This document shows, in pieces, positions 7,438 through 12,602 of a DNA stretch of 12,602 nt; the stretch's first letter is position 1; every line of letters begins with the position of its first letter. The notes beneath the pieces are model-generated. The model was not told the DNA's origin, did not search any database, and saw only the letters and a list, made by a program, of their open reading frames with translations. Both the position numbers and the translations under genes were made by a program. The DNA lies in the NCBI GenBank assembly GCA_003233545.1, contig QILZ01000120.1, positions 1-12,602 of the forward strand, in the 5' to 3' direction. Source of the stretch: Spirochaetales bacterium. Its GTDB lineage: Bacteria; Spirochaetota; Spirochaetia; SZUA-6.

Positions 7438-8445
7438 TTACTGATAAACTCTATTGAGCTCTTTAATTATACGAAAATGACGAAGTTTGTTCAGTGCACG
7501 TTCCTGTATCTGTCTGACCCTTTCTCTTGTTATGCCAAGACATCTGCCTGTTTGTTCCAGGGTATACGGTCCCTCGCCTGTCAGGCCGAAACGCAATTCG
7601 ATAATTTTCTTTTCTCTCTTCGAAAGTTTTTTAATAACTTCACTAATTGTATCCTGAAGAGCAATATTAAACACTATTTCTTCCGGGACAGCAAACAGAT
7701 TATCCTCTATAAGATCGGATAACTTTGTCTGCTGATCATCATCCACAGGTGAATCGAGGGACGCTGTTTCCTGCGACAAGGCTATAATTTCTTTTATTTT
7801 ATCGGCAGAAAGATTCATATACTCAGCCAGTTCGCCGATTTTCGGCTCTCTGCCCAGTTTCTGCGTAAGCAGGCGCGCAGCATAGTAAGCCTTCTTGATT
7901 GTATTAAGCATATAGATAGGTATCCGCACGGAATGACCGTTTTCGGATAGAGACTTTACAATTGCCTGCTTTATCCACCATGTGCCATAAGTGGAAAATC
8001 TGCACTGCTTTCTGTAATCGAACCTATCGACAGCTTCGATTAAACCGATGTTTCCTTCGTCGATCAGATCGATCAAGGAAAGTCCGTAATGCTGATATTT
8101 CTTTGCTATGGATACTACCAGCCTTAAATTGGCATTAATCATCTGTTTTTTTAAATCAACGACTCTTTTCTCGATTTCATCCTTTTTATTTTTATAATCC
8201 AGCGGATCAAGTCTGGAATCCTTATAGTTTTCCGATAATTCGGAAAGCTCTTTACGAGTCTTTTCGATTTTAAAAGCCAGATTGCGTTCTTCTTCTCTGC
8301 CCAGCAATGGGAATCTGGATATCTGACGAAGATAAACTGCAAGCGAATTTCTATGGTTAGCAGTACCGTTCCCGGTATAAGCAACCATCCTACCAGAATG
8401 AATGCAGAAATCTGTCACGACAGTACCTGTTTGCCTGTTATACAT
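7438..8445 (-). CDS. Sigma-70 family RNA polymerase sigma factor, RpoS/group 2-like
   Basis: This RNA polymerase specificity factor of about 335 residues has regions 1.2 to 4 but no long region 1.1, as in RpoS/group 2 sigmas. Region 1.2 reads NSLAVYLRQISRFPLL. A charged insertion of about 35 residues precedes region 2.1. Region 2.4 is WWIKQAIVKSL, region 3.0 is HSVRIPIYML, and region 4.2 is TLEQTGRCLGITRERVRQIQ. The 4.2 residues match primary sigmas, so a TTGACA-like -35 is expected. The Thr of region 2.4 that contacts the -10 in RpoD is Val here. I chose the ATG at 8445 because GGAG lies 9 nt before it; the ATG at 8460 (five residues longer) has no ribosome site. It sits directly after an NlpD-like gene, as rpoS does in gammaproteobacteria. 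A role as an alternative or stress sigma factor is inferred. Confidence 0.9.
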   Translation of the reverse strand: MYNRQTGTVVTDFCIHSGRMVAYTGNGTANHRNSLAVYLRQISRFPLLGREEERNLAFKIEKTRKELSELSENYKDSRLDPLDYKNKKDEIEKRVVDLKKQMINANLRLVVSIAKKYQHYGLSLIDLIDEGNIGLIEAVDRFDYRKQCRFSTYGTWWIKQAIVKSLSENGHSVRIPIYMLNTIKKAYYAARLLTQKLGREPKIGELAEYMNLSADKIKEIIALSQETASLDSPVDDDQQTKLSDLIEDNLFAVPEEIVFNIALQDTISEVIKKLSKREKKIIELRFGLTGEGPYTLEQTGRCLGITRERVRQIQERALNKLRHFRIIKELNRVYQ

Positions 8446-8454
8446 TACAACAAT

Positions 8455-8458
8455 CTCC
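8455..8458 (-). promoter_or_regulatory. Ribosome binding site that decides the sigma-factor start
   Basis: On the minus strand GGAG lies 9 nt upstream of the ATG at 8445 and overlaps the more upstream in-frame ATG at 8460. Nothing resembling a ribosome site precedes 8460, so initiation at 8445 is favoured. Confidence 0.6.
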
Positions 8459-8487
8459 ATTAATACAGTTTATTCGAATATAATTAA

Positions 8488-8516
8488 AATCTATAATATC
8501 TCTAATATTATGTCAA
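8488..8516 (-). promoter_or_regulatory. Sigma-70-type promoter of the sigma-factor gene
   Basis: On the minus strand a perfect TTGACA (8511-8516) is followed after 17 nt by TAGATT (8488-8493), four of six matches to the -10. It is located between the NlpD-like gene and the sigma-factor gene. A 7-bp inverted repeat, ATAATAT-N5-ATATTAT (8493-8511), fills the spacer, but it is purely A/T in its arms and could be chance. Confidence 0.6.
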
Positions 8517-8543
8517 TAAAAAATATTAATTTTTCTTATTTTT

Positions 8544-9317
8544 TTAAATTCTCGGAGCTTTGTACGGATCTACCGGCCTGCCATTCTTATAAACCATAAA
8601 GATAAGTTGTGCGGTATTATCATGAGCATTAATTCCCAATTTTCCCAGAGTTGTTCCTATTGCAATTTCATCACCGACTTTTACATAGATTTCACTGTTT
8701 CCGAGATATCCATAGATATAACCATTACCGGATTCAATAAAAACGACTCTGCCGTATCCTCTGTACGGACTCGACCATATGACTACACCGGAAGAAACCG
8801 ATATAACAGATGTACCGGGTCGGCTCTTTATAAGGATGCCCCTGATTTTACCGCGCAGCTTTTCCATTGTACCTTTAATTGGCCACAACAAGCTGCTGCC
8901 GGTAGAAACAATACCTGTCTTTCTCTTAGTCCGTACAGAAACAGTACTAACCTTGTCCTTAGTCTGTGTATATAAAGGTATATAAATCCTGTCACCTGTT
9001 TTTACTTTAGTGGGATCAGATATTGCATTAAAAGATATGAGAAGATCCAGCGATACATCATAGTTCTTTGCTATTCCGTATAAAGTTTCACCTTTTTCCA
9101 TTATATGATATGCGGGAATAACAAGTCTGGTGCCCTCCTTTAATTTTGTCGCGTCTTTTATTCCATTTATCTTTACAAGAATATCAAGAGGAACTTTAAA
9201 TTTCTTTGACACTCTATACAGTGTTTCACCTTTTTGAATGCGATATTCTCTCTTTTCAGCAAATACCGCCTGGAGGATTAATAAAAATGATATTAAAATA
9301 AGTATATTTCGCTTCAT
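8544..9317 (-). CDS. LysM and degenerate LytM/M23-domain protein (NlpD/EnvC-like)
   Basis: This 257-residue secreted protein has a Sec signal peptide (1-20, probable cleavage AVFA/EKR), LysM peptidoglycan-binding repeats at about 23-68 and 69-114 (each with KGETLY near the start and a closing IP), a short linker, and a LytM-like beta domain at about 143-255 (LLWPIKG... DPYKAP). The fold motifs are retained (SSGVVIWSS, GYGRVVFIESGNG, VKVGDEIAIGTTLGKLG). The zinc-site residues are not: the HLHFEV motif reads QLIFMV, the YxHL histidine is Tyr204, and the upstream His/Asp are absent. It therefore should not cut peptidoglycan and probably activates a separate amidase, as NlpD and EnvC do. There is no lipobox, unlike NlpD. 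The ATG at 9317 has no clear ribosome site and only a weak TATAAC -10 (9354-9359) upstream. Read-through from the tRNA unit is possible. Confidence 0.88.
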   Translation of the reverse strand: MKRNILILISFLLILQAVFAEKREYRIQKGETLYRVSKKFKVPLDILVKINGIKDATKLKEGTRLVIPAYHIMEKGETLYGIAKNYDVSLDLLISFNAISDPTKVKTGDRIYIPLYTQTKDKVSTVSVRTKRKTGIVSTGSSLLWPIKGTMEKLRGKIRGILIKSRPGTSVISVSSGVVIWSSPYRGYGRVVFIESGNGYIYGYLGNSEIYVKVGDEIAIGTTLGKLGINAHDNTAQLIFMVYKNGRPVDPYKAPRI

Positions 9318-9396
9318 ATTTATAGGTTTCTAACTGAATATTCGGAAAGGGAAGTTATAAACTGAAACAGATTAGTTTAACCGGGGCGAATATACT

Positions 9397-9469
9397 TCGG
9401 GCTGGGCGGATTTGAACCGCCGACCTCTCGGTCCCGAACCGAGCGCGCTAGCCCCTGCGCTACAGCCCG
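9397..9469 (-). tRNA. tRNA-Pro (anticodon CGG)
   Basis: This 73-nt cloverleaf has a perfect 7-bp acceptor stem (CGGGCTG/CAGCCCG), a D stem GCGC/GCGC, an anticodon stem CTCGG/CCGAG around loop TTCGGGA (anticodon CGG, reads CCG), a T arm GGCGG-TTCAAAT-CCGCC, and discriminator A. The C1-G72 pair and A73 are characteristic of bacterial tRNA-Pro. CCA is not encoded. No promoter fits in the 29 nt before it, so it depends on transcription passing through the tRNA-Asp unit. Confidence 0.97.
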
Positions 9470-9494
9470 AAAAAAAACCCCCTTTAAAAAGGGG
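9470..9494 (-). terminator. Terminator-like hairpin between the two tRNAs
   Basis: On the minus strand CCCC-TTT and AAA-GGGG can pair (9479-9494, short A/T loop), followed by GTTTTTTTT. The eight T residues (9470-9477) end exactly where tRNA-Pro begins. It has the layout of an intrinsic terminator for tRNA-Asp, yet tRNA-Pro needs read-through. It may be a partial terminator setting the ratio of the two tRNAs, or only a processing spacer. Confidence 0.6.
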
Positions 9495-9498
9495 AATA

Positions 9499-9572
9499 CG
9501 GGAGCGACGGGACTTGAACCCGCGGCTTCCGGCTTGACAGGCCGGCGCGATAACCAGCTTCGCCACGCCCCC
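9499..9572 (-). tRNA. tRNA-Asp (anticodon GTC)
   Basis: This 74-nt cloverleaf has an acceptor stem GGGGGCG/CGCTCCC (one G-T wobble), a D stem GCGA/TCGC, an anticodon stem CCGGC/GCCGG around loop CTGTCAA (anticodon GTC, reads GAC and GAU), a T arm GCGGG-TTCAAGT-CCCGT, and discriminator G, as required for tRNA-Asp. CCA is not encoded. It is the first gene of the tRNA unit, beginning about 14 nt after the -10 box. Confidence 0.97.
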
Positions 9573-9585
9573 GTTTTGTACAGGT

Positions 9586-9614
9586 AATATAAACAAGTCC
9601 CTGTTAAATGTCAA
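9586..9614 (-). promoter_or_regulatory. Strong promoter of the tRNA-Asp/tRNA-Pro unit
   Basis: On the minus strand a perfect TTGACA (9609-9614), an exact 17-nt spacer and TATATT (9586-9591, five of six) precede tRNA-Asp. This is the promoter strength expected for a stable RNA unit. A perfect inverted repeat, AGCGTA-N5-TACGCT (9614-9630), abuts its upstream side. Confidence 0.85.
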
Positions 9615-9654
9615 GCGTAACCGGTACGCTCATTAATAGTTATTTTCTTCATAA

Positions 9655-9688
9655 TTGACAATTAAAATGTTTGATGTTAGTGTACAAT
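9655..9688 (+). promoter_or_regulatory. Probable promoter region of the PpiD-like/Maf-like unit
   Basis: A TTGACA (9655-9660) and a TACAAT (9683-9688) lie upstream of the plus-strand gene, but they are 22 nt apart, so they do not form one standard promoter. TACAAT with the poorer TTAAAA (9662-9667, 15-nt spacer) is an alternative. Transcription must start in this 153-nt divergent gap, since the neighbour runs the other way. The exact site is uncertain. Confidence 0.35.
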
Positions 9689-9725
9689 TTTTAAAACATT
9701 AACAATATAAAGGTAAGGAACTATC

Positions 9726-11249
9726 ATGCTATCAAGAGAAACTAAAAGAAATCTCAAAAAGAAAAAAGAAACTTCAGCGGATAAAAAGAAACAAATGCAT
9801 CCATTCCTCTACGCTTTTACTATCGGTATTCTCGTACTTGTTGTTGTCACTTTTATAGGTTTGCCTGTTGCATCAAAAATAGGAAGGGGGAACAGGCTTG
9901 TATTCGGAACATATGAAGGAAAAGAAATCGTTTATACCCCCGGAAACTATTTTGCAAAACAAAGAGCCCTGATCGGGGAACAGGTCCGGCAGGGCGGAGA
10001 ATCCGATTCTATACAGGTTCAAACATACAAAGTATGGAGAGGTGCCTTTGACAGAACCGTAATGAATACCGCTATACTTCTGGAAATACAAAAAAGCGGT
10101 ATATGGATCTCTGAAAACCGGCTTGATAAAGCAATAATCAAATCCGGTCCCTACACGGTAAACGGAAAATTCAGTGAAGAAAGATATAACGACACTCCGA
10201 ATTCGGAAAAATTCAGTACCCGGAAATATTTTCGTGAACAATTACTTCACGATCAGTATCTGTCTGATTTTTTAGGATCCATTTACTCGAGCAAAGAAGA
10301 AAAAGATTTTTTTAAAAGCATGGCAGAGCCGGAAAGAAGTTTTACATTTGTAACATTTCCTTTTACCCGGTATCCTGATAAGGAAGTAAAGAACTTTGCG
10401 GATAAAAACAGCAGCCTCTTTAAAAAGATCAAATTAAGCAGGATTCTTATAAAAACCAAAGAATCGGATGCCATGGAAATAAAAAACAAACTCAACGATA
10501 AGGTAAGCAGTTTCGAGGAACTTGCCAAAACCTATTCCAAGGATAGTTATGCTGCAAAAGGAGGCGACATGGGATGGCAGTACTACTATCAGCTTAAGGA
10601 TGATTTTAAATCCGAAAAAGACTTAAAAAAAGTTTTTTCCATGAAAGAGGGAGAAATCAGTGATGTCATCAGAAGTAATTTCGGATGGATGATATTCAGA
10701 TCCAATTCACCTGTAATAAAACCTGACTTTGAAAATAAGGATGCCCTGGATACGGCACGAAAATATATAATGCGGTATGAAAAGGGAAAGGTGGAAGATT
10801 ATTTTATGGCTCAGGCGAATAAATTTGTTCAGACAGCAGGCAAGACAAGTTTTTTTGATGCCAGCGGCACACTTAATGTTGTTCCCTACATGACAAACTA
10901 CTTTCCTCTTAATTATCAGAATATATTTTCCTATTTACCCGTAAAGAGCAAGGGAGGAAAACCTTCTCTGGCAACAGCCAATTACAGTAAAGAATTCTTT
11001 ACAACAGCTTATTCCCTGAAAAAAGACGAGATTTCCAAACCTGTTCTTCTCGATGACCAGGTCCTTGTACTTCAGTTTACAGGTGAGAAAAAGCTCACAG
11101 ACCAGGATAAGAAAATTCTGGATCGATATTATAGTTACTATGTCCGTACGACCGATCAATCGGATTTGCAGGCATATCTGACCGATCCCAAAAAGCTTGT
11201 TGATAATTTTAATGAAACATTTTATAAATACATAGCACCGAAATCATAG
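9726..11249 (+). CDS. Membrane-anchored SurA/PpiD-like protein with degenerate parvulin domain
   Basis: This 507-residue protein has a lysine-rich cytoplasmic tail (1-25), one membrane helix at about 26-50, a SurA/PpiD-type N-terminal chaperone region, a parvulin-like PPIase domain at about 236-328, and a C-terminal helical/chaperone part. This is the layout of periplasmic PpiD/SurA foldases that help outer-membrane and secreted proteins mature. The domain keeps SFEELAKTYSKDSYAAKGGDMGW. The first catalytic His (usually in SHIL) is Arg in KLSRILIK, and the last (usually GYHII) is Met in FGWMIF, so isomerase activity is doubtful. AAGGA 6 nt before the ATG supports the start. The following MptE-like gene begins one base after its stop, so the two form an operon. 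A chaperone role is inferred. Confidence 0.87.
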   Translation: MLSRETKRNLKKKKETSADKKKQMHPFLYAFTIGILVLVVVTFIGLPVASKIGRGNRLVFGTYEGKEIVYTPGNYFAKQRALIGEQVRQGGESDSIQVQTYKVWRGAFDRTVMNTAILLEIQKSGIWISENRLDKAIIKSGPYTVNGKFSEERYNDTPNSEKFSTRKYFREQLLHDQYLSDFLGSIYSSKEEKDFFKSMAEPERSFTFVTFPFTRYPDKEVKNFADKNSSLFKKIKLSRILIKTKESDAMEIKNKLNDKVSSFEELAKTYSKDSYAAKGGDMGWQYYYQLKDDFKSEKDLKKVFSMKEGEISDVIRSNFGWMIFRSNSPVIKPDFENKDALDTARKYIMRYEKGKVEDYFMAQANKFVQTAGKTSFFDASGTLNVVPYMTNYFPLNYQNIFSYLPVKSKGGKPSLATANYSKEFFTTAYSLKKDEISKPVLLDDQVLVLQFTGEKKLTDQDKKILDRYYSYYVRTTDQSDLQAYLTDPKKLVDNFNETFYKYIAPKS

Positions 11250-11250
11250 T

Positions 11251-12602
11251 ATGCAGGACGGAACTCCCCTGGTTAAAACTACAGGCAGGGGACAAAACGT
11301 ACTTTATAGAGGCAGGTACCTTTATTCTACAATCGACCCGGAGGGTTCGGTAACCGAAAGGGTCGGGAGATTTTCCGTTCGGGAAAACACACTTATCTAT
11401 ATCCCCTCTCCTGCTTTAGGGTACGGGCTAAAACGGCTTATAGACAAAATCCCGGGAAATACATATATCCTCTGTGTGGAAGCGGATCAGGCTTTGATGA
11501 GACTTTTTATTGATCAGACTATCACTGATATTCCATCCGACCGCAGATTGTCCGTAATAAGGACGGATAATCCTTCACAGGCAGTCAACTTTATTAAGAA
11601 TATCGGAATTGATCATATAAGAAGACTCGAGCCTCTCTACCTGTCACGCGGGTACCATCTCTACCGTCAAACATACGATGCCGTACAGCATGCATTAGAA
11701 GATGCAATACAATCATACTGGCAGAACAGAATAACCTTAATAAATATGAATACACTCTGGATAAAGAATATCATCGATAATCTTCAGTATATTAAGCACT
11801 GCGGCAGCACGGATTCCATCGTCATAGATAAACCCATTCTGATTATCGGTGCAGGACCAAGCCTCGAAGATAATATAGGTATTATTAAAAAGTTCAGAAA
11901 GTATTTCGTTATAGTATCGGTAGATACCGCCCTGCCTGTACTTGGAACCGTAGGTATTAAACCTGACTTTATATTTACTCTGGATGCACAGATAGGTAAT
12001 TTTGCCGATTTTATTCCTTATAGATTTCCCGATGCAATCCTGATAACCGACATAACGGTTAATCCTGTTTTGTTCCGGGAAATTAATTTTAAAGCGGTTT
12101 ATCTGTACCATTCGTCATTTGCTGCTTTAAGTCTTTTTAAAAGAATGAAATCCTTTAATCTGCTTCCATACTCGATTCCCCCCTTAGGATCCGTAGGAGC
12201 TGCGGCTGTTTACACTGCACTTCATATTTCTTCCGGGCCTGTTTTCCTGGCAGGATTGGATTTTAGTTATCCGAAAGAAAAAACTCATGCCAACGATTCC
12301 ACTTTTTACAGGCTTATGATAATAAACAGCAGCCGCCTTTCCCCGCTGACAGGTTCCAGTAAAAAAGCGATTATGCAGAGACCTTTAAGAAATATCAAAA
12401 CTCAAAACAACGTCGATATAAAGAGTGATCTTGTTCTTAATACCTATGCAAGGGAACTGAATGAAATATTAAAAACTCAAAACAGGGTCTTTAACCTGTC
12501 ACATGAACATTCTCCGCTTCTTGCTCCTTTTGTTTCATCCGGGATTGAATTAAAAAATATACTCGCACATTCAAAAACAGGAAACAGTAATGACTCATTT
12601 CC
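11251..12602 (+). CDS. MptE-like (DUF115) / motility-associated Maf-type protein, 3'-truncated
   Basis: The frame runs from the ATG at 11251 to the window edge without a stop (450 codons visible, MQDGTPLVKTTGRGQ...). The central segment matches the MptE-like/DUF115 family, which includes 6-hydroxymethylpterin pyrophosphokinase MptE and the Maf proteins linked to flagellin glycosylation. Visible motifs are IIGAGPSL (G200-L205), SVDTALPVLGTVGIKPDF (from S223), a glycine/alanine segment PPLGSVGAAAVYTAL (about 309-323) and AGLDFSY (334-340). The N-terminal 150 residues are the variable part usual in Maf proteins. A spirochaete context makes a role in flagellin or surface glycosylation plausible, but a nucleotide-sugar substrate is not shown. 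There is no ribosome site, and the stop and start are separated by one base (TAGTATG), indicating coupling to the PpiD-like gene. Confidence 0.85.
   Translation, partial: MQDGTPLVKTTGRGQNVLYRGRYLYSTIDPEGSVTERVGRFSVRENTLIYIPSPALGYGLKRLIDKIPGNTYILCVEADQALMRLFIDQTITDIPSDRRLSVIRTDNPSQAVNFIKNIGIDHIRRLEPLYLSRGYHLYRQTYDAVQHALEDAIQSYWQNRITLINMNTLWIKNIIDNLQYIKHCGSTDSIVIDKPILIIGAGPSLEDNIGIIKKFRKYFVIVSVDTALPVLGTVGIKPDFIFTLDAQIGNFADFIPYRFPDAILITDITVNPVLFREINFKAVYLYHSSFAALSLFKRMKSFNLLPYSIPPLGSVGAAAVYTALHISSGPVFLAGLDFSYPKEKTHANDSTFYRLMIINSSRLSPLTGSSKKAIMQRPLRNIKTQNNVDIKSDLVLNTYARELNEILKTQNRVFNLSHEHSPLLAPFVSSGIELKNILAHSKTGNSNDSF

Noticed and set aside
7428..7439. Perfect 12-bp palindrome AATCTGCAGATT at the sigma-factor stop, considered as a terminator
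   Set aside because: It has no loop and no T-run of useful length after it, and it overlaps the end of the coding frame. It is more likely a chance palindrome.
8521..8546. A/T-only hairpin after the LysM gene, considered as a terminator
   Set aside because: The stem contains no G-C pairs, and the stretch is simply A/T-rich leader DNA ahead of the sigma promoter.
9372..9614. Minus-strand open frame of 80 codons
   Set aside because: It translates straight through both tRNA genes and their promoter; it is an artefact of structured RNA sequence.
11737..12111. Minus-strand open frame of 124 codons
   Set aside because: It lies wholly inside the well-supported MptE-like frame, lacks a recognisable motif, and is a shadow.
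1..12602. CRISPR array, toxin-antitoxin, retron or other defence system
   Set aside because: I saw no regularly spaced direct repeats, no cas or toxin-like frames and no reverse transcriptase; all long frames are accounted for by the listed genes.

Overview
This window most likely comes from a spirochaete (Spirochaetales, Treponema/Spirochaeta-like). The indications are a Crp-family regulator paired with a cyclic-nucleotide-domain/TPR protein, an MptE-like (DUF115) motility-associated protein behind a SurA/PpiD-type protein, and a secreted binding protein whose mature end begins near AGSKEA. This placement is inference from protein style; no rRNA is present.

Layout, left to right. (1) Positions 2-2806, plus strand: the 3' part of a hybrid histidine kinase with a periplasmic binding-protein-like sensor, one membrane segment, two PAS domains, kinase core and receiver. 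(2) 2807-3058: a convergent gap with a GC-rich palindrome, a possible 47-codon minus-strand ORF and a strong terminator for the next gene. (3) 3059-4318, minus: an orphan LivJ-type binding protein with its own promoter and terminator. (4) 7328 down to 4430, minus: a compact operon of amidohydrolase, cNMP-domain/TPR protein and Crp/Fnr regulator. It is driven by a near-consensus promoter (TTGACA-N17-TACAAT) whose -35 box lies inside a perfect 22-bp operator-like inverted repeat. (5) 9317 down to 7438, minus: a LysM/degenerate-LytM (NlpD-like) secreted protein followed by an RpoS-like sigma factor. This is the same order as nlpD-rpoS in gammaproteobacteria. (6) 9572 down to 9397, minus: tRNA-Asp(GUC) and tRNA-Pro(CGG), with a terminator-like hairpin between them and a strong promoter in front. 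(7) 9726 to the right edge, plus: a membrane-anchored SurA/PpiD-like protein with a degenerate parvulin domain, then an MptE-like/Maf protein that runs off the window.

The genes divide into signalling and regulation (kinase, cNMP proteins, sigma factor) and envelope and motility functions (NlpD-like, PpiD-like, Maf-like). Three domains have lost the residues that normally do their chemistry: the LytM domain, the parvulin domain and the cNMP pocket of the TPR protein. They probably act as binding, activating or chaperone modules. I found no CRISPR array, complete insertion sequence, phage gene or clearly new defence system. The most notable unexplained signals are the operator over the Crp-operon promoter, the hairpin between the tRNAs, and the palindrome/small ORF beside the kinase.
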